A stretch of 19,602 nt of DNA, taken from NCBI GenBank assembly GCA_036001225.1, contig DASYUM010000305.1:1-19602 (forward strand). The letters are read 5' to 3'. A program made the translations under genes and the position numbers. Numbering within the stretch: the stretch's first letter is position 1; every line of letters starts with the position of its first letter. Below, in pieces: positions 13,987 to 19,602 of the stretch. The stretch is from DASYUM01 sp036001225 (GTDB lineage: Bacteria > Methylomirabilota > Methylomirabilia > Rokubacteriales > DASRDR01). Under the pieces are notes generated by a model that saw only the letters and a list, made by a program, of their open reading frames with translations, made no database searches and was not told where the DNA came from.

Positions 13987-15258
13987 CCGCCGGCGGAGCG
14001 CGAGGGCGAGGCCGAGGGCCAGCGGCCCGAACTCGGCGGCCGGCACCCAGGCCGGCAGGTGCCAGACCGGCTCGGCCAGGATCACGTACGTGAGCCCCAC
14101 CGCCCAGCTCAGGTAGAGCCATGGCCACGACGGCGTCACCGCCAGCACCGGCACGATCCAGAGCGCGTACCAGGGGAAGAGGTTGGGCGTGGCGAGGAGG
14201 TAGCCGCCGATGAGCCAGAGCGCGCGCCACCACGCGGGCGCCGCCCGCGCCCGCGCGACGGCGACGGTGAGACCGGCCAGCGCGGCGAGGGGCAACCAGC
14301 GCGCGGCCTGGTGGCCGGCCGATCCCAGCGGCGCCAGCCCGACCTCGAGCGCGCCGCGGATCCCCGGGTTGAAGTGCTCCTCGGTCAGGTAGCGTCCGAG
14401 GGAGCCGAGCACCGCGAGGCCGTCGCCGGCGTAGAGCGCGTAGCCGGCGAGGACCACGCCGACGCCGGCGGCGATGGCGCGCCCGGGCCGCCGGCCTCCG
14501 ACCGCGGCCAGCAGCAGCAGCGGGTGGAGCTTGACCAGCGCCGCCCCCCCGACCAGGGCGCCGGCCCAGCCCTCGCGGCCCCGGCCGGCGGCCCATAGCG
14601 CCGCGACCGTCGCCGTGAGGACCACGGCGTCGAGGTGTCCGCTGCCGGCGATTTCCACGACCGCCAGCGGATGCCAGGCATAGACCAGCACCCACACCGG
14701 CGGCCGGCCGACGGCGGAGAGCCACGCGACGAGGAGCCCGATCGTGAGGAGGTCGAAGGCGACGAGGACGGTCTTGAAGGCGACCACGCCGGCCGGCGCC
14801 CATCGCGCCATCGCCGCGAAGAGGAGCTGGGCGCCGGGCGGGTAGATCGTCAGCCACCCGTCGTGATTGAGCCGCGGGTAGACGGCCGCGTCGCGGAAGC
14901 TGGCGAGCTCGGGCGCGCTCGGCGGATAGCGGTAGGGGCTCACCCCCGCCGCGGCGATGCGTCCGTCCCAGAGGTAGCGGTAGAGGTCGGTCGAGAGCGT
15001 CGGCGCGGTCGGCAGCAGGATCAGCCGGAACGCCACTCCGGCCCCGACGATCGCGAGGAGCGCGCCGCGGCCGGCCGGCGGGCGCCGGACGATCCAGGCC
15101 ACGGCCAGGGCGTACCCCACGCCGGCCACGACGAAGAGGCCGACGAAGGCCCGCGCGTGGTCGAAGAGGTCGCCGAGTCCGCGCATGCCGACGAAGGCGA
15201 CGGCGAGGAGCAGGCCGCCGGCGCCGAGCACCCGCGCCGTCGCGTCGCCGCGCGTCAC
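13678..15258 (-). CDS. GT87-like integral membrane glycosyltransferase with antisense tail
   Basis: A 526-residue polytopic membrane protein with about ten helices. STDLYRYLWDGRIAAAG, SPYRYPP and YPPGAQLLF are typical of the GT87/DUF2029 mannosyltransferase group, which uses polyprenyl-phosphate sugar donors at the outer face; the Asp in STDLYRY is the probable catalytic residue. Family homology appears to end near ALALRRRSAP, at about nt 13986. With no stop there, the frame continues about 100 codons opposite the Mrp gene until a TAG at 13678-13680. GTG at 15258 is chosen because it overlaps the TGA of the upstream lipoprotein gene by 4 bp. The sugar and acceptor are unknown. Confidence 0.8.
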   Translation of the reverse strand: MTRGDATARVLGAGGLLLAVAFVGMRGLGDLFDHARAFVGLFVVAGVGYALAVAWIVRRPPAGRGALLAIVGAGVAFRLILLPTAPTLSTDLYRYLWDGRIAAAGVSPYRYPPSAPELASFRDAAVYPRLNHDGWLTIYPPGAQLLFAAMARWAPAGVVAFKTVLVAFDLLTIGLLVAWLSAVGRPPVWVLVYAWHPLAVVEIAGSGHLDAVVLTATVAALWAAGRGREGWAGALVGGAALVKLHPLLLLAAVGGRRPGRAIAAGVGVVLAGYALYAGDGLAVLGSLGRYLTEEHFNPGIRGALEVGLAPLGSAGHQAARWLPLAALAGLTVAVARARAAPAWWRALWLIGGYLLATPNLFPWYALWIVPVLAVTPSWPWLYLSWAVGLTYVILAEPVWHLPAWVPAAEFGPLALGLALALRRRSAPEETVGEAGRHLAQGAPGQALPVVADEGLPPVGGGGEAGVERHAPEEGDSELGGGALAARPLEEGAESPAGQAHVARHVLDQAEERRPRLAGEDDRLLHH

Positions 15259-15716
15259 CGAAAGACGGCGGACAGCCGCACCGGGCGCTCGACGGTGAAC
15301 GCGCAGCTCGGGCTGGTGGACCCGTCGCACTCGTCACCCTGCCAGCGCTCGAAGACGAAGCCGGCCGCCGAGCGCGCGGTGAGGACCACGCCGGTGCCGA
15401 TCCGGTAGCGCTCGGCGCAGGCCGCGCAGTCGCGCAGCATCGAGCCGGCCCCGGCGAGGTTGTCCGACACCGTGCCCGCCCCGGCCGGGGTCACCGCGAC
15501 GGAGACCGTCCGAAAGTTCGCCGTGTTCAGCGAGAGCCCGCCCCCCCCGCCGGAGCCGCCGCCGCCCGAGCCGGCGTCGGCGCCGTCGCCGCTGCTCGAC
15601 GCGGCGCCGGTGGTGGGCCCGGTAGTGGCGCCGGACTGGCCGCTGCCACCGCCGCAGGCGGCGTAGACCGCGGCGAGCGGAATCACGAGGAGAGCCCTCC
15701 ACTGCCACCGCGCCAT
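15255..15716 (-). CDS. lipoprotein with a Ser/Gly linker and an InlB-like repeat domain
   Basis: A 153-residue exported protein. The signal region LLVIPLAAVYAAC has a cysteine at a likely lipobox (Y at -3 is not ideal), then a Gly/Ser/Thr-rich low-complexity linker (about 22-60). The C-terminal domain (about 68-152) has VSVAVTPAGAGTVSDN, a CAAC-type pair, ARSAAGFVFERWQGDEC and a final LSAVF, matching the divergent InlB B-repeat or Ig-like cell-surface domain pattern; its four cysteines could form two disulfides. ATG 15716 has GGAGG (minus strand, 15725-15729) 8 nt upstream. The stop overlaps the GTG of the glycosyltransferase gene, so the two form an operon. Function unknown; possibly a surface partner of the glycosyltransferase. 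Confidence 0.75.
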   Translation of the reverse strand: MARWQWRALLVIPLAAVYAACGGGSGQSGATTGPTTGAASSSGDGADAGSGGGGSGGGGGLSLNTANFRTVSVAVTPAGAGTVSDNLAGAGSMLRDCAACAERYRIGTGVVLTARSAAGFVFERWQGDECDGSTSPSCAFTVERPVRLSAVFR

Positions 15717-15809
15717 GTCTCGATCCTCCGTGCGCCGCAGTCTGAGGCCGGGCCGGCGGCGAGTTGTCACGGAACTGTCAAAGCTTTGCGGCGCCGTCGT
15801 CTCACCCCG

Positions 15810-15838
15810 ATGACAGACGGCGGCCGGGCCGGTATCCT
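15810..15838 (+). promoter_or_regulatory. candidate promoter of the amidohydrolase gene, possibly leaderless
   Basis: ATGACA (15810-15815, 5 of 6 to the -35 consensus) and TATCCT (15833-15838, 4 of 6) are separated by 17 bp. The start site predicted 7 nt downstream coincides with the GTG at 15845, which lacks a ribosome binding site. The 128-bp divergent spacer also has TTGACA on the minus strand at 15776-15781, facing the lipoprotein gene, but no clear -10 for it. Weak evidence, by consensus only. Confidence 0.35.
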
Positions 15839-15844
15839 GTCCCG

Positions 15845-17113
15845 GTGGCCTCGGCCTGGTCGAAGGACCTCCCCGCCCCTTCCCCCGAGCGGCTGGCGGC
15901 GGACCTCCGCGCGCTCGAGCGCTTCACCCGCCCCGATCGTCCCTACACGCGCCGCGCGTTCTCCGACGAGGACCGCGCCGCCCGCGCCTGGCTCGCCGAC
16001 GCGATGGCCACGGCCGGCCTGGCCGTGACCGTGGACGCGGCGGCCAACGTGATCGGGCGTCGTCCCGGGCGCCCGGCCGGCCCCGCGCTCGTGCTCGGCT
16101 CCCACCTGGACACGGTCGAGGAGGGCGGGCGCTTCGACGGCATCGCCGGCGTCCTGGCCGCCCTCGAGGTCGCCCGCTGCCTCGAGGCCGGCGGCCGGGC
16201 GCTGGCCCGACCCCTCGAGGTGGTGAACTTCACCTGCGAAGAGCCGTCGGACTTCGGCCTCTCGACGATCGGGAGCCGGGCCATGAGCGGAACGCTCGAC
16301 CCGGCGACCGCGGCGCGCCTCACCGACGCCGCCGGGCGCACGCTGGCGGCCGCCATCGACTCGGTGGGAGGCCGGGCGGCCCGTCTCGACGAGGCTCGGC
16401 GGGCGCCGGGGACCCTCGCGGGCTATCTCGAGCTGCACATCGAGCAGGCCCCGTTGCTCGACCGGGCGGGGATTCCGGTCGGGGTGGTGACGGCGATCGC
16501 GGCGCCCAGCCGGTTCCGGGTGACGGTGCGAGGGCGCCAGGACCACGCCGGCGGCACCTCGATGGACGTCCGCCGGGACGCGCTCGCGGCCGCGGCCGAG
16601 GTCGTGCTGGCCGTCGAGCGCCTCGCGCGGCAGGCCGGCCGCGGGATGGTCGGCACGGTCGGCGCCCTCGACGTGCGGCCCAACATGGTGAACATCGTCC
16701 CCGGCCAGGTCCGGCTCCTGGCCGACTTCCGGGGGATCGACGCGAAGGCGATCGCCGAGACGCTCGGCCGCTTCGAGGCTGCGGTCAGCGAGATCGCGGC
16801 GCGGCGGGAGGTGGCGGTGGAGGCTGATGCGATCGTCCGCGAGCAGCCGCTGACGATCTCACCCCCGATGGTCGAGCACGCCGTCGCCGCCGCGGAGGCG
16901 GTCGGCGTGCCCTACCGCCGCCTCACCAGCGGCGCCAGCCACGACGCCAACCACATGGCCGCCCTCGGCCCGATCGGGATGCTCTTCGTCCCCTGTCGTG
17001 ACGGGCGGAGCCACTGCCCCGAGGAGTGGGCCGAGCCGGATCACCTGGCGGCCGGGACGCGGGTCCTGCTCGAGCTGGTGCTCCGGCTGGACGCGCTCGG
17101 CGAGGCGGCCTGA
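15845..17113 (+). CDS. M20-family Zn amidohydrolase (allantoate amidohydrolase / N-carbamoyl-amino acid hydrolase type)
   Basis: A 422-residue metallo-hydrolase that cleaves N-carbamoyl or ureido amides, as in purine or pyrimidine catabolism and hydantoin use. Metal ligands follow the family pattern: GSHLDT with H87, FDGIAG with the bridging D98, TCEEPSDFG with E132/E133, ELHIEQ with H198, and RSHCPEEW with H390. DHAGGTSMDVRRDA and SGASHDANHMA are also characteristic of the carbamoylase/allantoate branch. GTG 15845 is preferred because upstream codons overlap the candidate promoter. The exact substrate cannot be told from sequence. The stop is directly followed by an ATG that begins a duplicate of the next gene's start. 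Confidence 0.88.
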   Translation: MASAWSKDLPAPSPERLAADLRALERFTRPDRPYTRRAFSDEDRAARAWLADAMATAGLAVTVDAAANVIGRRPGRPAGPALVLGSHLDTVEEGGRFDGIAGVLAALEVARCLEAGGRALARPLEVVNFTCEEPSDFGLSTIGSRAMSGTLDPATAARLTDAAGRTLAAAIDSVGGRAARLDEARRAPGTLAGYLELHIEQAPLLDRAGIPVGVVTAIAAPSRFRVTVRGRQDHAGGTSMDVRRDALAAAAEVVLAVERLARQAGRGMVGTVGALDVRPNMVNIVPGQVRLLADFRGIDAKAIAETLGRFEAAVSEIAARREVAVEADAIVREQPLTISPPMVEHAVAAAEAVGVPYRRLTSGASHDANHMAALGPIGMLFVPCRDGRSHCPEEWAEPDHLAAGTRVLLELVLRLDALGEAA

Positions 17114-17152
17114 ATGGGCGACGCCGAGACGCGCACCGGGGGCGAGTGGGCG
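17114..17152 (+). pseudogene. duplicated start of the ThDP-enzyme gene, stranded before repeat copy E
   Basis: Directly after the amidohydrolase stop, ATG 17114 opens 13 codons that parallel the start of the ThDP-enzyme gene at 17407. Twenty bases at 17131-17150 are identical to 17424-17443, and the frames are aligned. This copy then runs into repeat copy E, giving a 98-codon frame (17114-17410) whose TGA overlaps the GTG of the real gene. It looks like the original gene start cut off by an insertion, but the reading frame could serve as a coupled leader. Confidence 0.7.
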
Positions 17153-17391
17153 CGCCGGGCCGATAACCGTCGCATCCCGGCGTCCTCGCGCCTCGCCGGC
17201 CCTCAACTTCGGGTGGCGCGCCCCGGACGGCAGGGCCCCAGCCCCGCGACGTCCGGCGGCGCGCGTACGCGGCATACGCCTCGGGCCGGCTCTTTTGGGG
17301 TTCGCGCGCCTCGGACGGCGGGGCCCCAGCCCCGCGACGTCCGGCGGCGCGCATTGCTGCGTCCTAGGGCTGCTCGGTTCTCGGCCCGGCG
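17153..17391. mobile_element. MITE-like repeat, copy E (double core)
   Basis: This element of about 239 bp is bounded by 17-bp terminal inverted repeats, 17153-17169 and 17375-17391, with one mismatch. It shares 30 identical bases with copy B (17159-17188) and holds two core copies, 17207-17264 and 17304-17352, separated by the GTACGCGGCATAC palindrome region. No transposase or other gene is evident inside. It accounts for nearly the whole gap between the two enzyme genes. Confidence 0.75.
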
Positions 17392-17406
17392 GCGACAGCA
17401 TCCGAC

Positions 17407-19035
17407 GTGAACGACGCAACGGCGCGCACCGGGGGCGAGTGGGTGGTGGACGCCCTGGCGGCGGAGGGGGTCCGCCACGTCTTCGGCATCCCTGGCGTCC
17501 ACAACCTCGCCATCTACGACGCGCTCCTCCGCCAGTCCGCGATCGCCCACGTCCTGGCGCGCCACGAGCAGGGCGCGGCCTTCATGGCCGACGGGTATGC
17601 CCGGGCGTCCGGGCGGCCCGGGGTCGTGCTCGTCACCACCGGGCCCGGCGCCACCAACACGCTGACGCCCCTGGTCGAATCGTATGCGGGCTCCCAGCCC
17701 GTCCTCGTCGTCATGTCGGACATCCCAGCCGCGCTCGTCGGCGGCGACCTGGGCGCCCTCCACGAGGTGCCGAACCAGATCGACTGCTTCAAACCGGTCT
17801 GCCGGTGGGCGGAAGCCCTCCGCGACGCCGGTGAGATTCCGGGGGCGGTCCAGGGCGCCTTCCACCTCTTCCGCACGGGACGCCCGGGGCCGATCGCGCT
17901 CTCGATTCCCACCGATCTCCTCGCCGCCCGGGTCGAGGCCCGACTCACCGCGCCCGGGCAGGGACGCCGGCCGCCCTGCGACGTGCGGCTCCTTGCCGAG
18001 GCCGCCGATCGCTACCTGCGCGCCGCCCGCCGCCCGCTCCTCATCGCCGGCGGCGGAGTGGTGGCGGCCGAGGCGGGCGCCGAGCTTCGCGCGCTGGCGC
18101 GCCGGCTGGGGGCGCCGGTCATCACGACCGTGATGGGCCGGGGCAGTGTGCCCGAGGACGATCCGCTCTGGCTCGGCGTCTTGCCGAACAAGCACGCGAC
18201 CCAGCCCGCGCTCGAGGCCGCCGATGTCGTGCTGGCGGTCGGCTGCCGGTTCGCCCATCGCTCGACGCGCGGGCTCCTGTTGAACCTGACCTTCCGCCCT
18301 GACCAGGCGCTGATCCACCTCGATCTGGACCCGGCCGTCCTCGGGAAGCTCAACCTGCCGGCGCTCGGCATCGTCGGCGACGCGCGGGACGGCTTGGCCG
18401 GACTGCTGGGGGCGCTCGGTTCCGGCGCGCCGGCGGCCGAGTGGGACGGGGCGTGGCTCGACCGCCTCCGGGCGGCCCGGGGGCGCCACTACACCGAGCG
18501 GGTGGACCGCCTGCTCAGGATTCTCCGCGAGGCGCTACCGCCCGAGACCGTGGTCGTGTGCGACCAGACCGGGATCAACTACTGGATGGAGTGGCATCTC
18601 CCCGTGTATGCCCCGCGGACGTTCCTCTACCCCGTCGGCTCGGCCACGCTCGGCTACGGCGTGCCGGCCGCCATCGGGGCGAAGCTCGCGCGGCCGGACC
18701 GGGCGGTGGTCGCGGTGGTGGGAGACGGCGGCTTCCTCTACTCCGTCAACGAGCTGGCCACCGCGGTGAAGTACCGCCTGCCGGTCGTCTTCCTCGTCGT
18801 CAACGACGGGCGCTACGGGGCGATCAAGTGGCTACAAGAAACGCTGTTCGGGCGCTGGGGAGAAGCCGACCTGACGAACCCCGACTTCCCGGCGCTGGCC
18901 CGGGCGTTCGGCTGCCCGGGCGAGCGGCTCGACGGCCTCGAGGCCCTGGGCCCGGCCCTGGACAAGGCACTCGCTCACCCCGGCCCCGTCCTGCTCGAGC
19001 TGCCACTCGCCATCGATCCGCCGTGGGAGCTCTGA
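17407..19035 (+). CDS. thiamine-diphosphate enzyme of the acetolactate synthase type
   Basis: A 542-residue ThDP-dependent enzyme with the standard three-domain layout. The N-terminal pyrimidine-binding domain has the catalytic E54 in RHEQGAAFMADGYAR, a central domain follows (about 190-330), and the C-terminal diphosphate-binding domain has GDGG at 439-442 and N466 in NDGRYG. Family members act as acetolactate synthases or as decarboxylases or lyases of 2-oxo acids; the sequence does not identify the substrate. Lack of an adjacent small regulatory subunit gene argues against housekeeping IlvB. GTG 17407 has no ribosome binding site but overlaps the TGA of an upstream repeat-spanning frame. 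With the amidohydrolase it may form a catabolic pair (inference). Confidence 0.88.
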   Translation: MNDATARTGGEWVVDALAAEGVRHVFGIPGVHNLAIYDALLRQSAIAHVLARHEQGAAFMADGYARASGRPGVVLVTTGPGATNTLTPLVESYAGSQPVLVVMSDIPAALVGGDLGALHEVPNQIDCFKPVCRWAEALRDAGEIPGAVQGAFHLFRTGRPGPIALSIPTDLLAARVEARLTAPGQGRRPPCDVRLLAEAADRYLRAARRPLLIAGGGVVAAEAGAELRALARRLGAPVITTVMGRGSVPEDDPLWLGVLPNKHATQPALEAADVVLAVGCRFAHRSTRGLLLNLTFRPDQALIHLDLDPAVLGKLNLPALGIVGDARDGLAGLLGALGSGAPAAEWDGAWLDRLRAARGRHYTERVDRLLRILREALPPETVVVCDQTGINYWMEWHLPVYAPRTFLYPVGSATLGYGVPAAIGAKLARPDRAVVAVVGDGGFLYSVNELATAVKYRLPVVFLVVNDGRYGAIKWLQETLFGRWGEADLTNPDFPALARAFGCPGERLDGLEALGPALDKALAHPGPVLLELPLAIDPPWEL

Positions 19036-19040
19036 ATCCG

Positions 19041-19057
19041 GAGGGCATCGAGCCCTC
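19041..19057. terminator. weak hairpin between convergent genes
   Basis: GAGGGC (19041-19046) and GCCCTC (19052-19057) form a 6-bp stem with a 5-nt loop, 5 nt after the ThDP-enzyme stop. No T-run follows, so it is at best a weak or Rho-assisted terminator. The rest of the 91-bp gap shows nothing recognisable. Confidence 0.3.
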
Positions 19058-19126
19058 GGCGGCGTTCCGTCCACCCGACTCAGGAACCCAGCCGGCGCGG
19101 GTTACGGGGATCGGACGGGATCCGCC

Positions 19127-19602
19127 CTACCCGACGTAGCCGCGGCTCTGCATGCAGGCCTGGTACGCCTGCACCGCCCGGGCATCCCGCTGGTTCGCCT
19201 CGTTGAGTCCGAACAGGGTCCCGGCCGCGATGCCGACGAGGCCCCCGATGCCGGCTCCCTTGCCGGCCCCCTTGCCGCCATCGGCGATCGCGCCGCCGGC
19301 GGCGCCGACCCCGGCACCCACGGCGCCCCCAATGAGCGCGTCCTTGATCGTGTCGGCCGTGCCGCCTCGAGCTTTGGCCTGGGCGTACTGGTTACAGGCG
19401 GCAATATCCGACGGTGAGGGCCGCGCCGGGGAGGCCGTCGGTCCCCCCGCGGGGGCTGACGACATCGGCTTCCCACCCTGGGCGGCGACCTGGCCCCCGG
19501 CGGGCGGTGCCGACGCCTCCGGAGGCGCCTGCGTCACGCCGTGGTTCCGCCAGTTCGCCACCACGACGCCGGTCACCGCGGCCGTGACCAGGACGATTCC
19601 GA
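19127..19602 (-). CDS. glycine-zipper envelope protein, partial at the right edge
   Basis: A minus-strand frame that ends at TAG 19127-19129 and is open to the window end, so the N-terminus is outside. The visible part starts with a hydrophobic segment (GIVLVTAAVTGVVVANW), a likely signal or membrane anchor, so a GTG at 19576 inside it is unlikely to be the true start. A Pro/Ala-rich linker follows, then a Cys in ACNQYAQAKA, a glycine-zipper region (GGAVGAGVGAAGGAIA and GAGIGGLVGIAAG) and a C-terminal YQACMQSRGYV. This matches small outer-membrane glycine-zipper lipoprotein-like proteins of unknown precise role. It is convergent with the ThDP-enzyme gene. Confidence 0.75.
   Translation of the reverse strand, partial: GIVLVTAAVTGVVVANWRNHGVTQAPPEASAPPAGGQVAAQGGKPMSSAPAGGPTASPARPSPSDIAACNQYAQAKARGGTADTIKDALIGGAVGAGVGAAGGAIADGGKGAGKGAGIGGLVGIAAGTLFGLNEANQRDARAVQAYQACMQSRGYVG

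Noticed and set aside
14059..15408. Plus-strand frames at 14059-14598 and 14635-15408
   Set aside because: They are shadows of the minus-strand glycosyltransferase, which has clear transmembrane helices and GT87 motifs.

Overview
This is a very GC-rich, gene-dense window from an aerobic bacterium. The organism cannot be fixed from the sequence alone. High GC, an aa3-type oxidase operon, repeated PCP_red-type domains and short palindromic intergenic repeats would fit a soil or subsurface lineage such as Candidatus Rokubacteria / Methylomirabilota; this is an inference from recall. No tRNA, rRNA, CRISPR array, transposase or phage gene was seen.

Region 1 (about 35-6847) is an A1-type heme-copper cytochrome c oxidase operon: sigma70-like promoter, coxB, coxA, ctaA (heme A synthase), ctaB (heme O synthase), a 44-residue membrane peptide, two adjacent subunit III genes and a prokaryotic subunit IV gene. 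An intrinsic-terminator-like hairpin with a T6 run sits inside the operon between ctaB and the small ORF. No ctaG/cox11 or sco gene is present in the window.

Region 2 (6908-13986) continues on the same strand with a DUF983 zinc-ribbon membrane protein, a secreted cupredoxin-like protein, and then an unusual cluster. The cluster holds a double-UspA protein fused to a zinc ribbon and three PCP_red-like segments, a radical SAM/SPASM enzyme ending in a PCP_red-like segment, a four-helix membrane protein, a protein made almost wholly of four or five PCP_red-like units, and an Mrp/NBP35-type P-loop ATPase. PCP_red is the small C-terminal domain of the BchB/ChlB subunit of dark protochlorophyllide reductase. 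Eight or nine copies in 4 kb, without the reductase itself, beside heme a synthesis genes, an Fe-S carrier ATPase and a radical SAM enzyme resembling heme-pathway enzymes, make this the best candidate for an undescribed system, perhaps in tetrapyrrole or Fe-S handling for the respiratory chain.

Region 3 (13678-15716, minus strand) has a lipoprotein with an InlB-like repeat domain, translationally overlapped with a GT87-like integral membrane glycosyltransferase whose tail runs 309 bp antisense into the Mrp gene. Region 4 (15845-19035, plus strand) has an M20-family amidohydrolase/carbamoylase and a thiamine-diphosphate enzyme of the acetolactate-synthase type. Region 5 (19127 to the right edge, minus strand) is a partial glycine-zipper envelope protein.

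A family of short, non-coding, MITE-like repeats is scattered through the window (about 801-1094, 4708-4831, 11884-12036, 17153-17391, plus a core copy at 5185-5242). They share a palindromic core of about 58 bp that is free of stop codons in all six frames, and several have terminal inverted repeats. Three abut or overlap the stop codon of the upstream gene, one lies in frame inside a subunit III gene, and one is flanked by a duplicated copy of the start of the downstream gene.
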